A stretch of DNA of 64,000 bases, from the NCBI GenBank assembly GCA_963840785.1, contig CAWJAF010000004.1:372001-436000 (forward strand), given 5' to 3'. Both the position numbers and the translations under genes were made by a program. Origin of the DNA: JALYOK01 sp963840785. Its GTDB lineage: Bacteria; Pseudomonadota; Gammaproteobacteria; Burkholderiales; JALYOK01. The notes below the pieces were generated by a model. It did not search any database. It was not told where the DNA came from and saw only the letters and a program-made list of their open reading frames with translations. This document shows, piece after piece, positions 7,936 to 16,875 of this stretch; the first letter of the stretch is position 1, and every line of letters starts with the position of its first letter.

Positions 7936-9160
7936 TCAAGCACCTTTGCCACGGATCGGGATAACATTTCCCTCGTCGTTCAGCATCACGTCCAACATAT
8001 CCGCCCAAGCCTGCATCATCTTTCTTCGTTCCTTCAGATAGAGCGCGTGGTTATATGCGGCGCTGATTTCATCTCGCTCTTGGTGGGCAAGCTGCAATTC
8101 GATGTGCTCATGGCGAAAGCCGCTTTCGTGCAGGATCGTTGAAGCAATGCCACGGAAACCATGCCCGGTCATTCTGGAGTGATAACCCATGCGATACAAG
8201 GCGTACAAAATCGTGTTGTTGCTCATGGGCTTTTGATGATCGCGCTCGCCGGGAAACAGCAATTCGTTGTGGCCGGTGATGGCGGATAGTTCTTGTAGGG
8301 TTTCGATGGTTTGCCGCGACAATGGCACGATATGCGGGCGTTTTCATCTTCATGCGCTCAGCGGGAATGCGCCACTCGGCCGCCGTTAGGTCGAATTCTT
8401 TCCACCGTGCGCCGATCAATTCGCTGGTACGAACAAAGGTTAAGGCCATGATCCGTAATGCAAGGCGCGTGATCATTGCGCCGTCGTAGGTCTCGATCTT
8501 GCGCAGCAATTCGGGAAACTCTTGTGCTGATAGACGGGCGAAGTTTTCTTTCTTGCGGGGTTTGAGGGCGTCTTGCGGCTTAACGTCGGCGACGGGGTTA
8601 CGCTCGCAGATTCCGTGCGCGACCGCGTAGCGAAATATTTGCCCACAAGTTTGCAAAGCCCGTTTCGCAAGATCAAGTGCGCCACGCTTTTCAATCTTTC
8701 GGATAACGGCAAGTAACTGCGGCGCGGTAATCTCGGTAACAGGCTTTCCGGTCAATGTCGGAAATATGTCGGCTTCCAAGCGGCGGATGACGTAATCAGC
8801 GTGACGCGGGCTGCGCACGCTTTTCCAGTGTTCCCACCATTGCCGGGCGACGGCTTCGAAGGTATTGCCCGCGCTGATCTTGGCGGCAATCTTCTCTTCA
8901 CGCCTTGCTTGTAACGGATCGCTGCCGCGCTCTTTCAGCAACTTTCGCTGAGCATCGCGCTTAAGCCGGGCTGCGGCTAAAGTCACTTCGGGATAGACGC
9001 CCAAGGCTAGGCGTTTCTCTTTACCGTCGAAGCGATATTTCCAGCGCCAATACTTCGAGCCGGTTGTCGCTACTTCAAGGTACATGCCGCCGCCGTCGGT
9101 AAGGCGATAGGGCTTGTCCTGAGCCTTGGCGTTACGAACTTTGGTTTCAGTTAACGGCAT
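7936..9160 (-). CDS. P4-type tyrosine integrase, split by one frameshift
   Basis: The reconstructed length of ~408 residues is normal for P4-like integrases. The N-terminus MPLTETKVRNAKAQDKPYRL is the DUF4102 domain with the D-G-G-G-M-Y-L-E-V motif. The catalytic domain supplies the first Arg region (ALTFVRTSELIGARWKEFDL), then after the shift HGFRGIASTILHE (H-x-x-R) and a late Tyr in AAYNHALYLKERRKMM. The frames meet at the TTTT run at 8341-8344 (AAAA on the coding strand). Dropping one A gives K-M-K-R-P-H-I-V-P. The gene lies ~190 bases inside tRNA-Ser, its presumed attachment target. It may be inactive, or the extra base may be a consensus error. Confidence 0.8.
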
Positions 9161-9189
9161 TTATGCTGAAACTCCGAAAAATCATCAAA

Positions 9190-9243
9190 ATGCCCCCACT
9201 TTTCAAAACCCATGCCCCCATTTGTGCCCCCTCATGCCCCCGG
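9190..9243. repeat. Sub-terminal C-rich repeats of the element (right copy)
   Basis: 9212-9234 is identical to 2707-2729. Extra copies of ATGCCCCC begin at 9190 and about 9234. They lie between the integrase start and attR, the usual place for integrase arm sites. Confidence 0.6.
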
Positions 9244-9277
9244 ATGTCAATAAACTACTTTGGACAGTATAGAATGC

Positions 9278-9302
9278 AAAAAGCCCCGTGGATAGGGGCT
9301 TT
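9278..9302 (-). terminator. Rho-independent terminator between tRNA-Ser and integrase
   Basis: The stem AAAGCCCC / GGGGCTTT with a 7-base loop is followed on the minus strand by TTTTTGC. It would stop tRNA-Ser transcription before the integrase. Confidence 0.75.
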
Positions 9303-9313
9303 CGGCATGTTAC

Positions 9314-9358
9314 TTGGACTTATTTGGACGTTCTAGAATTGATACTTGGCGGAGAGAG
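9314..9358. repeat. Right attachment-site repeat (attR) overlapping tRNA-Ser 3' end
   Basis: It matches 2601-2645. It includes the encoded CCA and acceptor strand of tRNA-Ser plus ~30 bases downstream of the tRNA (TTTGGACGTTCTAGA core at 9323-9337). Together with attL it brackets about 6.7 kb. Confidence 0.8.
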
Positions 9359-9439
9359 AGGGATTCGAACCCTCGATACACTTTTTGAGCGTATGCTCCC
9401 TTAGCAGGGGAGTGCCTTCGACCACTCGGCCATCTCTCC
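9347..9439 (-). tRNA. tRNA-Ser(GCU)
   Basis: The minus strand reads GGAGAGATGGCCGAGTGG at the 5' end, anticodon loop TGCTAAG (GCU), a long variable arm, the GGTTCGAATCC T-arm, acceptor TCTCTCC, discriminator G and encoded CCA. The 3' end is the integration target of the adjacent element and is regenerated intact. Confidence 0.95.
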
Positions 9440-9447
9440 GAATTACC

Positions 9448-9475
9448 AAGGCCGAAGGATACTCTTTTCGGCCTT
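9448..9475 (-). terminator. Hairpin downstream of lysC
   Basis: The inverted repeat AGGCCGAA / TTCGGCCT lies between lysC and tRNA-Ser. The U-tract is weak, so the terminator call is moderate. Confidence 0.5.
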
Positions 9476-9486
9476 TCCGATCAAAC

Positions 9487-10746
9487 TCAAGCCGCGTTTG
9501 GCTGGTCCAGGGCGAACGCTTTGTGTAGCACGCGCACCGCCAGTTCCAAATATTTTTCATCGATAACGACGGAAATTTTGATCTCGCTGGTGGAAATCAT
9601 TTGCAAGTTGATGCCCTCCTCTGCCAAAGCACGGAACATTTGGCTCGCCAATCCCGAATGGGAACGCATACCGATCCCGACGACCGAGACCTTGGCGATT
9701 TTGTTGTCGCCGATGACATCTCTCGCCTTCAAATGGCCTTTCACTTGCTTGACTAGAATGTCCATGGACTTTTGATAGTCGTTGCGATGCACGGTGAAAG
9801 AAAAATCCGTCGTGCCTTCAACGCTGGCATTCTGGATAATCATGTCGATCTCGATATTGGCATCGCCAATCGGTCCGAGAATTTGATACGCCACACCGGG
9901 GCGGTCGGGCACACCCAATACGGTGATTTTAGCTTCGTCGCGATTGAACGCGATGCCGGAAATAGTCGCTTTTTCCATGTTGTCGTCTTCCTCGAATGTA
10001 ATCAGCGTGCCGGAGTTGGCTTCCTCAGTCAATGACATATTGGGATCGGTCAGGCTCGACAGCACGCGCAGTTTCACTTTGTATTTTCCGGCGAATTCGA
10101 CCGAACGAATTTGCAGGACTTTCGATCCGAGCGACGCCATCTCGAGCATTTCTTCGAACGTCACGGTCGAGAGACGGCGCGCATCCTCGACAATGCGCGG
10201 ATCGGTCGTATAGACGCCATCGACATCTGTGTAAATCAAGCATTCATCGGCCTTTAGCGCGGCTGCTAGCGCAACCGCGGAGGTATCGGAGCCACCGCGT
10301 CCCAAGGTCGTCAGATTGCCGTCGCCGTCGACACCCTGAAACCCAGCGACGACGATTACCGTGCCGGCTTCTAAGTCCGCGCGCATTTTCGCGTCATCGA
10401 TTTCAAGAATACGCGCCTTGGTGAAGGCACTGTCAGTGAGCACGCGCGCCTGGCTACCGGTGTAGCTCTTTGCTTGCAAGCCGAGTGCCTTCAATGCCAT
10501 GGTTAACAAACCGATGGTGACTTGCTCGCCGGTCGCGGCGATAACATCGAGTTCGCGCGGATCGGGCTCGGCTTGAATTTGCTTGGCCAATCCGATCAAG
10601 CGATTGGTCTCACCGCTCATCGCGGAAACGACGACGACCAATTGATGGCCTGCTTTGTGCCATTTCGCCACCCGGGTGGCGACGTTTTTGATACGCTCGG
10701 GGCTGCCGACGGACGTGCCGCCGTATTTGTGTACGATTAAAGCCAT
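9487..10746 (-). CDS. lysC: Aspartate kinase
   Basis: 419 residues. The N-terminal kinase motif MALIVHKYGGTSVGSPERIK binds aspartate and ATP. The domain continues with LTTLGRGGSDTSAVALAAAL and the YTDVDGVYTTDPR motif. The C-terminal ~160 residues hold two ACT domains (SGIAFNRDEAKITVLGVPD, then KVSVVGIGMRSHSGLASQMF), which sense lysine and/or threonine. It catalyses the first step of the Asp-family pathway to Lys, Thr, Met and diaminopimelate. I start at ATG 10746 because the conserved domain begins there; 10 in-frame residues upstream are not conserved. The lysC/tRNA-Ser neighbourhood is common in Betaproteobacteria. Confidence 0.95.
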   Translation of the reverse strand: MALIVHKYGGTSVGSPERIKNVATRVAKWHKAGHQLVVVVSAMSGETNRLIGLAKQIQAEPDPRELDVIAATGEQVTIGLLTMALKALGLQAKSYTGSQARVLTDSAFTKARILEIDDAKMRADLEAGTVIVVAGFQGVDGDGNLTTLGRGGSDTSAVALAAALKADECLIYTDVDGVYTTDPRIVEDARRLSTVTFEEMLEMASLGSKVLQIRSVEFAGKYKVKLRVLSSLTDPNMSLTEEANSGTLITFEEDDNMEKATISGIAFNRDEAKITVLGVPDRPGVAYQILGPIGDANIEIDMIIQNASVEGTTDFSFTVHRNDYQKSMDILVKQVKGHLKARDVIGDNKIAKVSVVGIGMRSHSGLASQMFRALAEEGINLQMISTSEIKISVVIDEKYLELAVRVLHKAFALDQPNAA

Positions 10747-10819
10747 GCTACGAAAAATGCCTGCGTTTTCGGACAACCTCTGATTTTACCGCGTCGGCAC
10801 AGCGAACGCTATGCACGCA

Positions 10820-11749
10820 TTAAAGCCGAACGGAAATGATGATGATTCCAACGATCAAAAAACCAATTCCGATGGTTTCCTTCCGTGAGATTTTTTCTTT
10901 GAGAAATTTCCATGAAACGAGATAACCGTACAACACCTCGACCAGCGCCAGCGTGCGCACGTCGGCGGCGTTATGCATCGCGAACGCAGTGAACCAACCG
11001 AACGATGCCAGCGCGCCGGTAAATCCGGCAGTAAGCGATACACGCCATTCTTGCAAGATTTTCTTGATCGCCTGCGGTTGGCGCCAGGCAAGATAACTAC
11101 CGATCAGCGCGCATTGAATGACCTGCGCCCAAACCAAGGTGTAGGCGCCGGCGAGCCAGGGCGAAATCGGCCCGAGCGTCAAGGCGCCGCCGCGATAACC
11201 CACTGCGGAAATCGCAAAGCCCGCGCCGGACGCCAATCCCAGCCACGCCGTCGGCGATAGCCAGCCACCGAGGAATCCTTGGCTCGATGCCGGGCGCCTC
11301 ACCGATAGCAAGATGACGCCTAGCGATGCAATGACAATCGCTAACAGCGACGACGTGCCTACGCGCTCGCCGAGCAATAGCAGCGAGAATAGGGCTATTT
11401 GTAACACCTCTGTTTTCGAATACGCAACCGCGACGATGAAACTGCGTTGTTGCATCCCTGCGAGTAACAATGCCGTCGCGGCGAGTTGTCCGACGGCGCC
11501 CAGCGTCGTCCAAACTAAAAAGGGCGCACTCGGTGGTGGCAATGATTCCGACGAAAACCCGAGGCAAATGATCAACGCGAGCGCCGCAAACGGCAGTCCG
11601 AAAATGAAGCGAACCGACGTCGCAGCAATGGTGCCGGCAGTTTTTGTTAAGTCTTTTTGCGCCGCGTTGCGCACGGTTTGCGCCGCAGCGGCGGCAAACA
11701 CAATGGGAATCCAAAGCCAGGACGGATAGCTCACGACGGCTGCGCCCAA
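10820..11749 (-). CDS. DMT/EamA-family transporter
   Basis: 309 residues with about ten hydrophobic segments, arranged as two EamA repeats (first half to ~residue 145, second from ~165). Features include the first-helix LWIPIVFAAAAAQTVRNAAQ, the ALLLAGMQQRSFIVAVAYSKTEVLQ segment, and a C-terminal VEVLYGYLVSWKFLKEKISRKE loop typical of the drug/metabolite exporter superfamily. It is an inner-membrane metabolite exporter or importer of unknown substrate. It is transcribed in the same direction as lysC but separated by ~70 bases. In-frame alternative starts exist near MGAAVVSYPS. Confidence 0.8.
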   Translation of the reverse strand: MGAAVVSYPSWLWIPIVFAAAAAQTVRNAAQKDLTKTAGTIAATSVRFIFGLPFAALALIICLGFSSESLPPPSAPFLVWTTLGAVGQLAATALLLAGMQQRSFIVAVAYSKTEVLQIALFSLLLLGERVGTSSLLAIVIASLGVILLSVRRPASSQGFLGGWLSPTAWLGLASGAGFAISAVGYRGGALTLGPISPWLAGAYTLVWAQVIQCALIGSYLAWRQPQAIKKILQEWRVSLTAGFTGALASFGWFTAFAMHNAADVRTLALVEVLYGYLVSWKFLKEKISRKETIGIGFLIVGIIIISVRL

Positions 11750-11767
11750 CGCAATCGAGTGTCGACG

Positions 11768-12397
11768 CTACGCGCCAAGGGTTCGAATGCCGCTTGGCGT
11801 ATTGATTGTAGCGATGAGATGGGGACGTTCATGCTTCGCGACGCTAACGTCGGTGACTATCCCCAATGCACTTAGCAAATCGTTGGCGCGTTCTGCATCG
11901 GGATGAAAACCGGCCAGGCTCAATAACGTACAACCTCGATCTTCTAACCGACTTGCGGGATGCTGTGGCGATTGCCATTCAATCAACGTCGGAACGATGC
12001 CATCACAGGGCATGCCGCCGTTGGCGGGAATAGTGATCAGCCAATTCAAATCGCCACGGCTCATCGCCGTAATTTCGCCGTGGATTCCGCTACACGCTCG
12101 ATGAGCAGCACGAATGTCATCGCATCGCGCCACCCACGTCGCCAATCTCGGCGCACTTTCCGCGTTTAACTCATCGAGACAAAACCAGCGCGGTCGATCG
12201 GGTTGCAACGCAACTGGATTGATCGCGATTATTTCAAGATAAGTTTTTTCGCCGAGTCGCAGCAAAAGATTGTGCGTGCCCATGATTGCATGCTCGCCCC
12301 CGGACAGGGGCCAGATTCCAAGCGCTTCGTGGAGCATTTTTGCGCCAAGAGCCAAGCTGGGCGCGGTGATAACGATGTGATCAATGCTTGCTAACAT
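11768..12397 (-). CDS. VOC-fold (glyoxalase-like) protein
   Basis: 209 residues. The opening SIDHIVITAPSLALGAKML is the first beta-alpha unit of a vicinal-oxygen-chelate domain, with His6 a potential metal ligand. Then TYLEIIAINP supplies the Glu. The domain length and LNWLITIPANGG segment match the glyoxalase-like_3 group. The reaction is unknown. It lies directly upstream of the EamA gene, probably co-transcribed, and divergent from gloB with a ~130-base gap. Confidence 0.75.
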   Translation of the reverse strand: MLASIDHIVITAPSLALGAKMLHEALGIWPLSGGEHAIMGTHNLLLRLGEKTYLEIIAINPVALQPDRPRWFCLDELNAESAPRLATWVARCDDIRAAHRACSGIHGEITAMSRGDLNWLITIPANGGMPCDGIVPTLIEWQSPQHPASRLEDRGCTLLSLAGFHPDAERANDLLSALGIVTDVSVAKHERPHLIATINTPSGIRTLGA

Positions 12398-12533
12398 GGC
12401 ATGATTGTCTCATGGCGACACGAAGGTGCGGCCGATACTGGCGCGGTTAGCTCGGCATCGCGACCACGTCCGAATAAATCAGCGTTCTTGTAAATAGGCG
12501 CTCAAACTGGATCGTAGTAAACTTCCGGTGGCC

Positions 12534-13298
12534 ATGTTTACTGTCTCCCCAATTCCCGCCTTCCGCGACAACTACATCTGGGCGATCCACGACGACAAAA
12601 ACGCCATCATCGTTGATCCCGGCGATGCGGTGCCAGTGTTTGCATTTTTGCGTGACCATAAGCTGACGCTGAATTCGATTTTGATCACCCATCATCACAA
12701 CGATCATGTGGGTGGCAATCGAGAATTACTTGCCCATTATCCCGTGCCGGTATACGGACCGGCTGGCGAAGTGATCGATACGCTGACCACGCGCCTGAAA
12801 GAAAACGACGAAATCACACTCGCTGCATTTAATCTGGCATTCAAAGTACTCGATATTCCCGGCCACACCGCCGGACATATCGCCTACGTCGGCCATGGCA
12901 TGGTGTTCTGCGGCGATACCCTATTCGCCTGCGGCTGCGGCCGCTTGTTCGAAGGCACGCCGGCACAAATGCATAGCTCGCTCCGCAAACTTGCGGCGCT
13001 GCCGGGCGACACGAAAGTCTATTGCGCCCATGAATACACGCTGTCGAATATTGCCTTTGCGCGCGCGGTTGAGCCCGACAACGATGCTTTGCTCAAGCGC
13101 GAATTTGTCGAGCGCGATAAGCGTGGCCGCGACATCCCCACCGTTCCCTCGACGATCGCGTTGGAACTCGACACGAATCCCTTCATGCGCAGCGACGTGC
13201 CCGCCGTGCTGCGTGCGGCAAATAATCGCGCCGGAAAAACACATTCAACGCCGATCGAAGTCTTGGCGACGATTCGTGAGTGGAAGAATAACTTTTAG
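12534..13298 (+). CDS. gloB: Hydroxyacylglutathione hydrolase (glyoxalase II)
   Basis: 254 residues of metallo-beta-lactamase fold. Metal ligands: H53, H55, D57, H58 in THHHNDHVGG, H110 in IPGHTAGHIAYVG, D129 in FCGDTLFACGCGRLFEG, H167 in YCAHEYTLSNI. It hydrolyses S-lactoylglutathione to lactate and glutathione, the second step of methylglyoxal detoxification. The last ~80 residues form the glutathione-binding helical domain. ATG 12534 gives the conserved MFTVSPIPAFRDNY start; a GTG at 12528 is two codons upstream. mltD follows on the same strand, as is common in proteobacteria. Confidence 0.95.
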   Translation: MFTVSPIPAFRDNYIWAIHDDKNAIIVDPGDAVPVFAFLRDHKLTLNSILITHHHNDHVGGNRELLAHYPVPVYGPAGEVIDTLTTRLKENDEITLAAFNLAFKVLDIPGHTAGHIAYVGHGMVFCGDTLFACGCGRLFEGTPAQMHSSLRKLAALPGDTKVYCAHEYTLSNIAFARAVEPDNDALLKREFVERDKRGRDIPTVPSTIALELDTNPFMRSDVPAVLRAANNRAGKTHSTPIEVLATIREWKNNF

Positions 13299-13397
13299 AC
13301 CTAACCCATTCAACCGCTTGGAAATTTTTGCTTGACCCGCGCGGGTTGCTTGTTTACCATGCGTCATGAATTTTCGAGGCCTAGGCCAGACGGAATA

Positions 13398-15089
13398 ATG
13401 ACCAAGCTTAAGCACGCGGTTTTTGCATTATCACTGTCCTGTGTTGTGGTTTCGGCATCGTATGCACAATACCGGCCCATCGGCGCTGATCAAGGCTCGG
13501 CCGAAAATACGCCCATCGAAGAGCAGGGCGAATGGCTACCCGAAGTACAAATACCGCAATCCGAAACCTCCCCGCCCGAAGACAACAATATTGTTATCCA
13601 ACAACCGTTTCAGGAAGCGGAACCAGTTGCGCCCGTCACGCAGATAGCGCCACCGGTTGAACGTGTTGAAATCGGCGATTTATGGGAACGCATTCGCAAA
13701 GGGCTGAAGCTCGGCGAATTGCGCAATCCACGCGTCGCCAGCCACGAAGCGGCGTTCGCCTCCGAGCCGGAATATCTAGCGCGAATCGTCGATCGTAGCC
13801 GTCGCTATTTGCACCATATTGTCGAAGAAGTTGAGAAGCGCGGTATGCCAATGGAAATTGCGTTGCTACCAATCGTCGAGAGCGCATTTAATCCGAAAGC
13901 TTATTCGCACGCGCGCGCCTCGGGCATTTGGCAGTTCATGCCGGCCACCGGAAAAAACTACGGTCTTCAACAAAACTGGTGGCACGACGAACGCCGCGAC
14001 GTTCATGCTGCCACGAACGCAGCGTTGGATTATTTGGAAAGTTTGCATCGCCGTTTCAACAATTGGGAATTAGCCCTCGCCTCCTACAACGCGGGCGAAG
14101 GTCGAGTTGGGCGCGCCATTGCTTACAACCGCGCGCGCGGCTTGCCGACGGATTTTTCTAGCATTCAACTTCCGACCGAAACACGAAACTACGTACCGAA
14201 GCTGATCGCCGTACGTAATATCATTCGCGAACCGGAGCGCTTCGGCCTCACGTTGGCTTACATTGCCGACAAGCCCTATTTCACCGCCGTTTCGACGAAC
14301 AAACACATTGACCTAAAACGTGCCGCCGAGTTTGCCGAAATTCCGGTCGACGAGTTTCTCGCCCTTAACCCTGCGTTTAATCGCCCTGTCATTGCCGCGA
14401 AGGAATCGCGTAGCATTCTCATCCCAGCCGAAACCGCCGACATATTCATCGCGAAACTCGAGAATCCGGATCGTCCATTGCTGAGTTGGCGCAGCCAAAA
14501 ATTGGCGCGCGGCGAAGCGCTAGAAAAAGTTGCTGATCGATTTGGTATCAGTTCAAGTGAACTGAAACTAGTAAACGGCATTCCATCGGGCAAGAAAATT
14601 GCCGGTGGTGGCATGATCCTCGTTCCCGTCGCGTTATCTGCGCAGCATCCCTCGCACATCGATGACGAAGCCACACCGGAATCCGCTGTGTCCGCGCCTT
14701 ACCTCGCGTCGCCAAGTATTTCACACACGGTGACGCGCGGTGAAAATTTGTCGACCATCGCAAGGCGTTATCGTGTCTCCAGCAAATCACTTCAGGCTTG
14801 GAATGGACTGAAGAAAGGCCGCGTCGTTGTGGGTCAACGGCTCACCATCCGCAAAGGGTTGTCGCAACGGATCGCCGAAGTAGCAGCTAAATCCAAAAAA
14901 GTAAGTGCGGCAAAATCCACCGATAAGCGCGCGATTTCCTATCGCGTTCAACGCGGCGACACGCTTTACAGCATCGCGCGCCGCTTCGACGTCGACATGG
15001 TTGCGTTAAAACGTTGGAATAATATTTCCGATAAACGCGGCCTGCAGTCGGGCGCGCGCGTTACCATCCCGGCACACCTCAAAAGCTAA
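13398..15089 (+). CDS. mltD: Membrane-bound lytic murein transglycosylase D
   Basis: 563 residues. The signal peptide is MTKLKHAVFALSLSCVVVSASYA, without an evident lipobox. The SLT domain spans about 135-255, with catalytic Glu161 in LLPIVESAFNPKAYSHARA, then SGIWQFMPATGKNYGL and LALASYNAGEGRVGRAI. The C-terminal part has two clear LysM repeats (SHTVTRGENLSTIARRY, then SYRVQRGDTLYSIARRFDVD) and a weaker one before them. It cleaves the glycan strand of peptidoglycan to 1,6-anhydro ends in the periplasm. I chose ATG 13398 because a signal peptide begins there; ATG 13359 is also in frame. Confidence 0.92.
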   Translation: MTKLKHAVFALSLSCVVVSASYAQYRPIGADQGSAENTPIEEQGEWLPEVQIPQSETSPPEDNNIVIQQPFQEAEPVAPVTQIAPPVERVEIGDLWERIRKGLKLGELRNPRVASHEAAFASEPEYLARIVDRSRRYLHHIVEEVEKRGMPMEIALLPIVESAFNPKAYSHARASGIWQFMPATGKNYGLQQNWWHDERRDVHAATNAALDYLESLHRRFNNWELALASYNAGEGRVGRAIAYNRARGLPTDFSSIQLPTETRNYVPKLIAVRNIIREPERFGLTLAYIADKPYFTAVSTNKHIDLKRAAEFAEIPVDEFLALNPAFNRPVIAAKESRSILIPAETADIFIAKLENPDRPLLSWRSQKLARGEALEKVADRFGISSSELKLVNGIPSGKKIAGGGMILVPVALSAQHPSHIDDEATPESAVSAPYLASPSISHTVTRGENLSTIARRYRVSSKSLQAWNGLKKGRVVVGQRLTIRKGLSQRIAEVAAKSKKVSAAKSTDKRAISYRVQRGDTLYSIARRFDVDMVALKRWNNISDKRGLQSGARVTIPAHLKS

Positions 15090-15091
15090 TC

Positions 15092-15168
15092 GCGCCAAGA
15101 GGCGCATGGATATTGCGTCTCCAGGCATACCATGCCGCGAGGCAAGCAGGATGCGGCTCTTGGCGCAG
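15092..15168. terminator. Long hairpin between convergent mltD and yejF
   Basis: The arms GCGCCAAGAG / CTCTTGGCGC close a ~55-base interior containing further palindromic pieces. The position between convergent genes fits a bidirectional terminator. The interior resembles repeats at 21.6, 31.9 and 58.6 kb. Confidence 0.55.
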
Positions 15169-15183
15169 CACTCTAAAAAATAC

Positions 15184-16875
15184 CTAGTGCGGCCTACTTC
15201 GCCAACCACTCGGCACGGCCGCCAATAATTGTTGGGTGTACGGATGCTGCGGCCGCCGATAAATTTCATCCGAGTTCGCACGCTCCACCACGTTGCCATC
15301 CTGCATCACCAGAATAAAATCAGAAATATATTTCACTACGGCGAGATCATGCGAGATGAAAAGATAACTCATGCCAAATTCGTCTTGCAAATCCTGCAAT
15401 AAATTCAGCACTTGCGCTTGAATCGATACATCGAGCGCCGAAACCGATTCGTCACAAATCAACACGTCGGGCTTCATCGTCAAGCAACGCGCAATGGCGA
15501 TCCGCTGGCGCTGGCCACCGGAAAATTCGTGGGGATACTTGCGCATCGCTGAGGCCGGCAAACCTACTTTGTCCAGCAGCGTCAAGGCCATATGCGTTCG
15601 CTCTTGCTCATTCGCGCCGATGCGGTGAATCTGCATTGGCTCTGTCAGAATTTTCCCGACATGAAATCGTGGATTCAGCGACGCGTAGGGATTTTGGAAA
15701 ATGATTTGAATGCGGCGGCGATAGTTTTGGAATTCATCATTGTTCAGCGCTAAAATATTTTTTCCATCAAGCCAAACTTCGCCAGCTGTTGCCGCGTGCA
15801 GCCGCATCAACGTTAATCCGAGCGTAGATTTCCCCGAGCCCGATTCGCCGACCAGTCCCAGTGTTTTTCCCTTCGGCAAACGAAAAGAAACATCGTTGAC
15901 CGCGCGGAACGGGCGTTTGCTGAAAAGACCCTTGCGCACCATGAAATCTTTGCTGATGCCTTTTGCTTCGAGGATGATTGGGTCATCATCGTTGATACCG
16001 CGCACACGTTCTGTTTGCGCGTGACCATTGCCGTTCAGAAAATCCTCGATCACCGGCAAGCGTGTCGGTCGTCGATCGGCGCGAGGCCGGCATGCCAACA
16101 ACGCCTTGGTGTAGGGATGTTGCGGCGCTTCGAAAATTTGCGCCGCGCTACCGGACTCTTTAATCTCGCCGTCTTGCATCACGACAACGCGATCGGCGAT
16201 TTCGCCAACCACATCCAAATCGTGCGTGATAAATAAAACCGACATGAGATGTTTCTGTTGCAGCGTCGCGATCAGATCGAGAATTTGACGCTGTATGGTC
16301 ACGTCGAGCGCCGTGGTCGGTTCATCGGCAATGATGAGCTTAGGCTCGCAAGCGATCGCGATCGCAATCATCACACGTTGTTGCTGGCCACCCGATAGCT
16401 CGTGCGGATAAGAGTTAATGCGCCGCGCCGGTTCCGGAATGCCGACCTCCTGCAATAGTTCTTGTGCGCGCCGCAGCGCTTGGGCGCGGCTCATCCCCAT
16501 ATGCAATATCAACACTTCCACAATCTGATCGGCGACGCGCAACACCGGATTCAAGGAACTCATCGGTTCCTGAAAAATCATGGAAATCTCTTTGCCGCGA
16601 ATCGCACGAAGTGCAGCTTTGTCCGCCTGTAACAGATTACTCCCCGCGTAACGAATCACACTCGATGGCGACACCACTGCCGATTCCGTCGGCAGCAATC
16701 CCAAAATCGCCATGGCGCTGACGGTTTTACCGCTACCGGATTCGCCGACTAGCGCGACGGTGGAATTTTCGGGAATGTCGAAGCTCACGCCTTTCACCGC
16801 TTCGAATGTCGTGTTCCGATCCAAGCGAAAACCGATGCGCAAATTTTCGACTCCGACGAGAACGTTATCACTCAT
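15184..16875 (-). CDS. yejF: Peptide ABC transporter, dual ATP-binding protein (YejF-like)
   Basis: 563 residues with two complete ABC cassettes. The first has Walker A VGESGSGKTVSAMA, signature LSGGQQQRVMIAIAIA and Walker B LIIADEPTTALD. The second has Walker A VGESGSGKSTLGLT, signature FSGGQRQRIAIARCL and VLICDESVSALD. Each is followed by the oligopeptide-transporter tail (HPYTKALLACRPR, HPYTQQLLAAVPSG). It energises uptake of peptides, such as microcin C in E. coli, through YejBE. ATG 16875 overlaps the stop of the upstream permease gene by 4 bases (ATGA). Confidence 0.92.
   Translation of the reverse strand: MSDNVLVGVENLRIGFRLDRNTTFEAVKGVSFDIPENSTVALVGESGSGKTVSAMAILGLLPTESAVVSPSSVIRYAGSNLLQADKAALRAIRGKEISMIFQEPMSSLNPVLRVADQIVEVLILHMGMSRAQALRRAQELLQEVGIPEPARRINSYPHELSGGQQQRVMIAIAIACEPKLIIADEPTTALDVTIQRQILDLIATLQQKHLMSVLFITHDLDVVGEIADRVVVMQDGEIKESGSAAQIFEAPQHPYTKALLACRPRADRRPTRLPVIEDFLNGNGHAQTERVRGINDDDPIILEAKGISKDFMVRKGLFSKRPFRAVNDVSFRLPKGKTLGLVGESGSGKSTLGLTLMRLHAATAGEVWLDGKNILALNNDEFQNYRRRIQIIFQNPYASLNPRFHVGKILTEPMQIHRIGANEQERTHMALTLLDKVGLPASAMRKYPHEFSGGQRQRIAIARCLTMKPDVLICDESVSALDVSIQAQVLNLLQDLQDEFGMSYLFISHDLAVVKYISDFILVMQDGNVVERANSDEIYRRPQHPYTQQLLAAVPSGWRSRPH

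Noticed and set aside
2601..9439. Prophage
   Set aside because: No capsid, tail, terminase, portal or lysis genes are visible between the att sites; only integration, regulation and replication functions are recognisable.
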